DNA of 18,711 bases from Desulfuromonadales bacterium (GTDB lineage Bacteria > Desulfobacterota > Desulfuromonadia > Desulfuromonadales > BM103), in contig DAOWJU010000170.1 in the NCBI GenBank assembly GCA_030640215.1, forward strand, positions 1-18,711. The letters are read 5' to 3'. Below the pieces are notes generated by a model. The model did no database searches. It was given only the letters and a program-made list of their open reading frames with translations, and was not told the origin of the DNA. Position numbers and translations under genes: made by a program. Numbering within the stretch: the stretch's first letter is position 1; each line of letters begins with the position of its first letter. Shown piece after piece: positions 14,309 through 18,711 of the stretch.

Positions 14309-15679
14309 TCAATCGAACTGCACAAGGATAATATTCTCAGAGCCATAGGGAATGCCGTAGAATTTATTGTCAACAATATCTCCCGTGACCCATTTTCCTT
14401 TTGAGGTATATCCCACGCCGTCAATCGCGATACGCGAAGCAGAATCAGTCCCCGGATCAATGATCAACAGATCAGATGCAGTGTACGGGACAGCATAGAT
14501 TTTGCCATCTGGACCAAGTATTGCCTCTGACCATCCGGAGCCAGTAAGATCCACACCCATGGTACTCAGAGATGCAGAGCTGGCAACCGGGTCAATGACC
14601 AGGATGTCGGGTGAATTGGTGTAGGGAATAGCGTAGATGTTCCCGTTCGGCGCCAGAATCCCTTCAGCGTATTTGTGGCTGTCTGTAAGAGCAGCCCCCA
14701 AAGTGCTCCGATAAGCAGAACCAGACGGAGGGTCAATGACTAGGATATTCAAGGAGTCGCGGGGAACAGCGTAAATTTGCCCATTTGTGGCTAAAATACC
14801 CCCAGACCATTTGTTGGAGCCATTCAGATTTGCTCCCATAGTGCTACGGGAGGCAGTTCCAGTGGATGGGTCAATAATAAGAATAGTTGTTGAGCTTCGA
14901 GGGATACAATAAATTTTGCCATCTGCACCCAAAACAGCACCAGCCCACTTACGAGTATCGCTAAGATCCAGCCCAAAGTCGGTGCGTGTAGCAGTTCCAG
15001 CTAAAGGATCAATAATTAGAACATCTGGGGCGTTGTAAGGAGCACAGTAGATCTTCCCATCAGGACCGAGACACCCACTCGCCCACTTTTCTGAGCCAGG
15101 AAGACCTGCCCCCATAGCGCTGCGAGTCGCATTGTTTGTGTCTGGATCAATAATCAAGATATCGTCTGAATCAAATGGAACTCCGTAAACCTTACCATCA
15201 GGCCCTTTAACTCCACCCCACCATTTTGAACCCGGTTCGGAGAGGTTTGCGCCAAACGTCCCAATAAAGATGGAGATATCAAACATTGATGCCGTCACAA
15301 TCACAGTGTCTGCAGGGCTGGCAACCCACCCATCATCAACAATCAGACTAAAAACGTAAGTTCCGTCAAGATCTGCAGTGAATGTTGGATTAACCCCGGT
15401 CGCGTTACTTAGAATAATGTTACTTTCAGGGGGGACGGATTGAATTGTCCAGAAATAAGTCAACGTATCGCTATTTGCGTCAGAGCTGTCACTGCCATCT
15501 AATCGGACCACTGATCCGGTCACGACGTTCTGGTTTATCCCTGCGTTGGCGACAGGAGCTGTGTTTATTTCCGCATTCGTCACCTCTCCATTAGAATCAC
15601 CATCGCCTCCGCCGCCACCGCCACCGCAAGACAAAAGACTTAAGACCACTAAAGAAACCAACAAATCCCGAATTTTCAT
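14309..15679 (-). CDS. Lipoprotein with PKD domain and seven-repeat beta-propeller
   Basis: A 456-residue exported lipoprotein. The signal ends in SLLSC with cysteine 18 as the lipidation site, followed by seven glycines and an acidic linker. Residues about 42-130 form a PKD-like Ig domain (PVANAGINQNVVTGSVVRLD, then DGTYVFSLIVDDG). From about residue 150 there are seven repeats of about 46 residues with the pattern KW.GG..GPDGKIY..P.....LIIDP....A.RS.MGA.L.GS. The segment before repeat 1 (FIGTFGANLSEPGS) matches a repeat end, and the last repeat stops at ILVQFD, so the ends complement each other as in the closing blade of a seven-bladed propeller. No catalytic motif is visible; adhesion, ligand sensing or a scaffold are possible. 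AGAGGA lies 7 bases before the ATG. Confidence 0.8.
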   Translation of the reverse strand: MKIRDLLVSLVVLSLLSCGGGGGGGDGDSNGEVTNAEINTAPVANAGINQNVVTGSVVRLDGSDSSDANSDTLTYFWTIQSVPPESNIILSNATGVNPTFTADLDGTYVFSLIVDDGWVASPADTVIVTASMFDISIFIGTFGANLSEPGSKWWGGVKGPDGKVYGVPFDSDDILIIDPDTNNATRSAMGAGLPGSEKWASGCLGPDGKIYCAPYNAPDVLIIDPLAGTATRTDFGLDLSDTRKWAGAVLGADGKIYCIPRSSTTILIIDPSTGTASRSTMGANLNGSNKWSGGILATNGQIYAVPRDSLNILVIDPPSGSAYRSTLGAALTDSHKYAEGILAPNGNIYAIPYTNSPDILVIDPVASSASLSTMGVDLTGSGWSEAILGPDGKIYAVPYTASDLLIIDPGTDSASRIAIDGVGYTSKGKWVTGDIVDNKFYGIPYGSENIILVQFD

Positions 15680-15719
15680 GACTTGTCCTCTTAGCTCAGG
15701 TCAAAACGTGAGACAATAA

Positions 15720-15748
15720 AGTATAGATGAGCTTGGAGAGATTGCCAG
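15720..15748 (-). promoter_or_regulatory. Candidate promoter of the lipoprotein gene
   Basis: On the minus strand CTGGCA (15743-15748, four of six), a 17-base spacer and TATACT (15720-15725, five of six). It is about 40 bases upstream of the start codon. The -35 is covered by the inverted repeat at 15739-15760. Confidence 0.5.
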
Positions 15749-15760
15749 TCATGGCAATCT
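15739..15760. promoter_or_regulatory. Operator-like inverted repeat
   Basis: AGATTGCC and GGCAATCT face each other across 6 bases, an 8-bp perfect inverted repeat. It overlaps the predicted -35 of the lipoprotein gene in the divergent region shared with the SCO gene, so it may bind a repressor. It lacks a T run and is not a terminator. Confidence 0.5.
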
Positions 15761-15843
15761 GAGGGAAGGTCAATCTGGTTGTCACATCCCCGTCTGACGC
15801 ACCAACCTTTCAGACATTACATCAGCTCAACACTACCTAATAA

Positions 15844-15871
15844 TTGCAAATTCTCCGAAAATTGATATGAT
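15844..15871 (+). promoter_or_regulatory. Candidate sigma70 promoter of the SCO gene
   Basis: TTGCAA (15844-15849, four of six), a 16-base spacer and TATGAT (15866-15871, five of six). Transcription would start near 15878, about 36 bases before the ATG at 15914. Confidence 0.5.
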
Positions 15872-15913
15872 AACCAGGCTTGTCATTAATCCTTACCTCC
15901 CTCATTGGAACTC

Positions 15914-16885
15914 ATGATTAAATTTATAATTTCAAGACGATGGCTGGACATACCCTTCCTGCGGACGGCTGTTTCCTGCCTGCTATTCTGCGCGATGCTA
16001 TACAGTCTCCCTGCAACAGCTGCCGTGCCTCAGCACCAGCACAGCCAATCAACCAGCATGGCCGATGACAAACCAACAGGTATGGCTCACGATCAACCGG
16101 CGGCAATGAACCACAAAGAATATGGTGAGGTTACAGAAAAACCCTCTGGCCACGTTCATCCCGTTGCAACGGCAGCAAGTGCGGACAAAGTCGGTCTGGA
16201 TGAGAAACTTGGTGATTATCTGCCTCTCGATCTGAGCTTCCGTGATGAGCAAGGGAATCCGATCAGCCTGACCGATCTGGTGACCAAACCGACGATCATC
16301 GCTCCGGTCTATTACCGCTGTCCCAATGTCTGTCATTTCCTGCAGGGCGACCTGGCCCGGGTTCTACCCGACATCAAGCTCGATGCCGGTGAAGACTACC
16401 AGGTCATCTCGTTCAGCTTTGACGAAACAGAACAGCCGGAACTGGCGCTGCGCAGCCGCAACACCTACTACGCCGCGATGAGAAATCAGTACCCGGATCA
16501 AGCCTGGCGATTCCTGACCGGAGATCGTGCAACGATTCTGCAGTTGACGGATGCTGCCGGTTATCACTTTCAGAAGGTCGGCTCCGAATTCCTGCACCCG
16601 GTGGCTTTTTTAGTGGTTGCTGCTGACGGACAAATCATTCGCTATCTGCACGGCACCCATATTGTCCCCAAAGACCTGACCCTGGCGCTCTACGAAGCCA
16701 AAGCAGGCCGTGTCGGCACAACAATCCGTAAAATGGTTCAATACTGTTTTAGCTTTGATCCCGAGCAGAAAACCTATGTCTTCAATATTTTGCGTGTATC
16801 TGCTACAGCCATCCTGACGACTCTGGCCATTTTTGCTGCCTTTCTGATGTTTGGCGGCAAGAAGTCCAAGAAGAATGACAAATGA
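15914..16885 (+). CDS. SCO1/SenC-family copper chaperone for cytochrome oxidase
   Basis: A 323-residue thioredoxin-fold protein that delivers copper or electrons to the CuA site of cytochrome c oxidase. The copper-binding motif is C136-PNV-C140 (YYRCPNVCHFLQ), and the distal ligand is H228 in FLHPVAFLVV. An N-terminal signal or anchor (about 14-36) leads to a His/Met-rich segment (about 40-83, with HQH, MAHD, MNH and HVH), which may buffer copper. A second membrane helix near the C-terminus (about 294-313) is followed by a Lys-rich tail, so the protein is longer than standard SCO1 and probably anchored at both ends if the signal is not cleaved. ATG 15914 is preferred over TTG 15905 because GGAA sits just upstream. 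It precedes the oxidase gene by 163 bases. Confidence 0.88.
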   Translation: MIKFIISRRWLDIPFLRTAVSCLLFCAMLYSLPATAAVPQHQHSQSTSMADDKPTGMAHDQPAAMNHKEYGEVTEKPSGHVHPVATAASADKVGLDEKLGDYLPLDLSFRDEQGNPISLTDLVTKPTIIAPVYYRCPNVCHFLQGDLARVLPDIKLDAGEDYQVISFSFDETEQPELALRSRNTYYAAMRNQYPDQAWRFLTGDRATILQLTDAAGYHFQKVGSEFLHPVAFLVVAADGQIIRYLHGTHIVPKDLTLALYEAKAGRVGTTIRKMVQYCFSFDPEQKTYVFNILRVSATAILTTLAIFAAFLMFGGKKSKKNDK

Positions 16886-16912
16886 AATAGCTATTCTGTA
16901 GAATAAAAAAGC

Positions 16913-16987
16913 TGTCATTCCCGAGGCTGTAATCGGGAATCCAGATTTTAAAGCATGGATCCCCGATAGAATCATTCGAGGATGACA
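16913..16987. mobile_element. MITE-like repeat between the SCO and oxidase genes
   Basis: A 75-bp non-coding element bounded by TGTCATTCCCGA on the left and, reading inward from the right, TGTCATCCTCGA (10 of 12 identical). Inside, CCCGA and TCGGG pair, and GGAATCCAG and ATGGATCCCCGAT resemble the GTCATTCCCG...CGGGAATGAC family of small dispersed elements common in proteobacteria. No target duplication was identified. It would form a hairpin in the transcript between the two genes. Confidence 0.6.
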
Positions 16988-17048
16988 AACGTTATTGTCA
17001 ATAGTCAGATTGTGCTGAATAGTTACAAAACGAGAAGGATATGAATCT

Positions 17049-18677
17049 ATGAGTGATGTTACCGCCACGGCAACCAACGACCGCGGCTTTTTTGGCGACG
17101 GGAACTATCCCGGCATCTTCGGCTGGATATTTTCCACTGACCACAAGCGCATCGGCCTGCTCTACTTCTGGAGCGTCCTCACCTTCTTCTGTGTTGGCGC
17201 ACTGCTCGGCCTGCTGCTCCGCCTTGAGCTCTTTGCGCCCGGTGAAACGATCATGAGTGCCCAGACCTATAACGCCACCTTCACCCTGCACGGCGTGATC
17301 ATGATCTTCCTTTTTATCATCCCAGGTATTCCGGCGGCTTTCGGCAACCTGATCATGCCGATTCAGATCGGTGCCCGCGACGTCTCTTTCCCCAAGCTCA
17401 ACCTCTTCTCCTGGTGGCTTTACATCACCGGGGCCGTCCTGGCCGTCACATCGCTCTTCACCGGCGGTGGGCCACCTGACACCGGCTGGACTTTCTACGT
17501 ACCCTTCTCGGCGCAGACCAGCACCAACGTCTCGCTAGCGGCGGTCGCAGTATTCATCCTCGGCTTCTCGTCGATCCTCACCGGACTAAATTTCGTCACC
17601 ACCATCCATCGTCTGCGCACCAAAGGCATGACCTGGATGCGTATTCCGCTCTTTACCTGGTCGCTCTATGCCACCGCCTGGATTCAGATTCTGGCCACCC
17701 CGGTGATCGGCATCACCGTCGCCCTGCTCTTTGCCGAGCGGGTCATCGGGACCGGCCTCTTTGACCCGGCCCAGGGCGGTGATCCGATCATGTTTCAGCA
17801 TCTTTTCTGGATCTACTCCCACCCGGCTGTCTACATCATGGTCCTGCCCGGCATGGGTGTGATCTCCGACATCATCCCGGTCTTCTCCCGCAAACCCGCC
17901 TTCGGCTACAAAGCAATCGTCGTCTCAAGTATCGCCATTGCCTTCGCCGGTTCGTTGGTCTGGGCCCATCATATGTACACCAGCGGCATGTCAGATATGG
18001 CGGTCATGGTCTTCTCATTTTTGACCTTCATCGTCGCCATTCCATCGGCAATCAAGGTCTTCAACTGGCTGGCGACTCTCTACGAGGGCTCGATCCTGCT
18101 CGACCCACCGCTTCTCTATGCCCTGTCGTTCATCCTGCTCTTCACTATTGGCGGACTAAGCGGACTGGTACTCGGTGCGGCCGCAGCTGATGTGCATGTG
18201 CATGACACTTATTTCGTCGTCGGCCACTTCCACTTCGTCATGTTCGGCGGTACCGGTATGGCCTTCTTTGCCGCCATGCACTACTGGCTACCGAAAATCT
18301 ACGGTCGCATGTATGACAAAACCGTTGCAACTGTCGCCTGGGCAGTGATCTTCATTGGTTTCCTTATCCTCTACATCTCAATGAAGGTCGTCGGCATGCA
18401 GGGCATGCCACGCCGCTATTATGACTACGTACCCGAGTTTACCGGCCTGAACCAACTGGCAACTGTCGGCTCGTGGATTCTGGCCATCGGCTTGATCCTG
18501 ATGTTCGTCAATATCATTCGCGGCCTCTTTAAGGGCGACCCTGTGGAGGCTAACCCCTGGGGTGGTGCATCCCTCGAATGGCAGATACCATCACCACCAC
18601 CAACAGAGAATTTCGGCGAAGAAGACCCGGTAGTCACCCACGGCCCCTACGATTTCAAAAAAGCAGGCATTCTATGA
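17049..18677 (+). CDS. coxA: Cytochrome c oxidase subunit I, aa3 type, A2-like
   Basis: Catalytic subunit of a heme-copper oxidase, 542 residues, 12 transmembrane helices. Metal ligands are all present: H81 and H395 for the low-spin heme, H393 for the high-spin heme, and H258, H307 and H308 for CuB, with Y262 as the cross-linked tyrosine. The K-channel lysine K336 (IPSAIKVFNW) and the D-channel entrance D111 (GARDVSFPKLN) are present. The D-channel glutamate of HPEVY is alanine A260; instead YSHPAVY (256-262) carries the YS motif of A2-type oxidases. GAAGGA lies 9 bases before the ATG. Its stop overlaps the next gene by ATGA. Subunit II is not seen between the SCO gene and this gene, so it must lie outside the window. 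Confidence 0.95.
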   Translation: MSDVTATATNDRGFFGDGNYPGIFGWIFSTDHKRIGLLYFWSVLTFFCVGALLGLLLRLELFAPGETIMSAQTYNATFTLHGVIMIFLFIIPGIPAAFGNLIMPIQIGARDVSFPKLNLFSWWLYITGAVLAVTSLFTGGGPPDTGWTFYVPFSAQTSTNVSLAAVAVFILGFSSILTGLNFVTTIHRLRTKGMTWMRIPLFTWSLYATAWIQILATPVIGITVALLFAERVIGTGLFDPAQGGDPIMFQHLFWIYSHPAVYIMVLPGMGVISDIIPVFSRKPAFGYKAIVVSSIAIAFAGSLVWAHHMYTSGMSDMAVMVFSFLTFIVAIPSAIKVFNWLATLYEGSILLDPPLLYALSFILLFTIGGLSGLVLGAAAADVHVHDTYFVVGHFHFVMFGGTGMAFFAAMHYWLPKIYGRMYDKTVATVAWAVIFIGFLILYISMKVVGMQGMPRRYYDYVPEFTGLNQLATVGSWILAIGLILMFVNIIRGLFKGDPVEANPWGGASLEWQIPSPPPTENFGEEDPVVTHGPYDFKKAGIL

Positions 18678-18711
18678 GCGGTCACGGCCATAAGGATTAT
18701 ATCGGTGCCAA
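18674..18711 (+). CDS. Start of the next cox gene, probably subunit III (partial)
   Basis: The frame opens in the ATGA overlap with coxA and gives MSGHGHKDYIGA before the window ends. A His-rich start followed by DYIGAK-like residues is usual for subunit III of this oxidase type, and position and coupling agree. Only 12 codons are visible, so identity rests mainly on context; another small cox subunit is possible. Confidence 0.5.
   Translation, partial: MSGHGHKDYIGA

Noticed and set aside
15905..15913. TTG start at 15905 for the SCO protein
   Set aside because: It adds only three residues and leaves the GGAA before ATG 15914 unused.

Overview
The window is a chromosomal stretch of about 18.7 kb. 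It most resembles a Gram-negative bacterium of the Desulfuromonadales (Geobacter/Desulfuromonas/Pelobacter) type. That is an inference from three things: the mix of an oxalate/formate-family transporter, EF-P with a GenX/KamA-type modification pair and an aa3-type oxidase with its SCO factor; the lipoprotein and RND envelope genes; and REP-like and MITE-like intergenic repeats. No single gene proves the lineage. No rRNA, tRNA, CRISPR array or intact transposase gene was found.

Layout. (1) 18-1408, minus: an MFS carboxylate-type antiporter with its own terminator, preceded by an unusually long (about 680 bp) upstream region holding a 34-bp tandem repeat with operator-like palindromes and a second cluster of palindromes. 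(2) 2008-2647, minus: efpL (YeiP-type EF-P paralog) with terminator. (3) 3065-3319, plus: a single cold-shock protein with terminator. (4) 3474-4165, plus: canonical efp with a clear sigma70 promoter and terminator. (5) 4219-10968, plus: an apparent operon of outer-membrane lipoprotein factor, periplasmic adaptor, RND pump and epmA, the last three genes chained by 4-bp ATGA overlaps. (6) 11071-11916, plus: a J-domain-like protein with an unknown C-terminal repeat domain. (7) 14169 down to 11937, minus: slyX, membrane-anchored rhodanese, MauE/DoxX-like membrane protein and an epmB/kamA-type radical SAM enzyme, tightly packed, with a REP-like element between the last two. (8) 15679 down to 14309, minus: a PKD plus seven-repeat beta-propeller lipoprotein. 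(9) 15914-18711, plus: a SCO-family copper chaperone, a MITE-like repeat, cytochrome c oxidase subunit I, and the first 12 codons of the next cox gene.

How it fits together. The strongest theme is translation of proline-rich stretches. EF-P carries the modifiable loop lysine (K32, PGKG), and the window also encodes an EpmA-like ligase and an EpmB-like lysine 2,3-aminomutase, the enzymes that make and attach beta-lysine in the known pathway. The YeiP/EfpL paralog has arginine (R32) at its loop. The three pathway genes sit in three different transcription units: efp alone, epmA at the end of an efflux operon, and epmB at the end of a rhodanese/MauE operon. The second theme is envelope and respiration: a tripartite efflux pump, two lipoproteins, a SCO chaperone with a His/Met-rich tail and an aa3-type oxidase that lacks the usual D-channel glutamate and has the A2-type YS motif instead.

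The least explained parts are the MFS upstream region, a 9-codon leader ORF before the efflux operon, the frame-swapped-looking linker in the J-domain protein, and the REP-derived C-terminus of the MauE-like protein.
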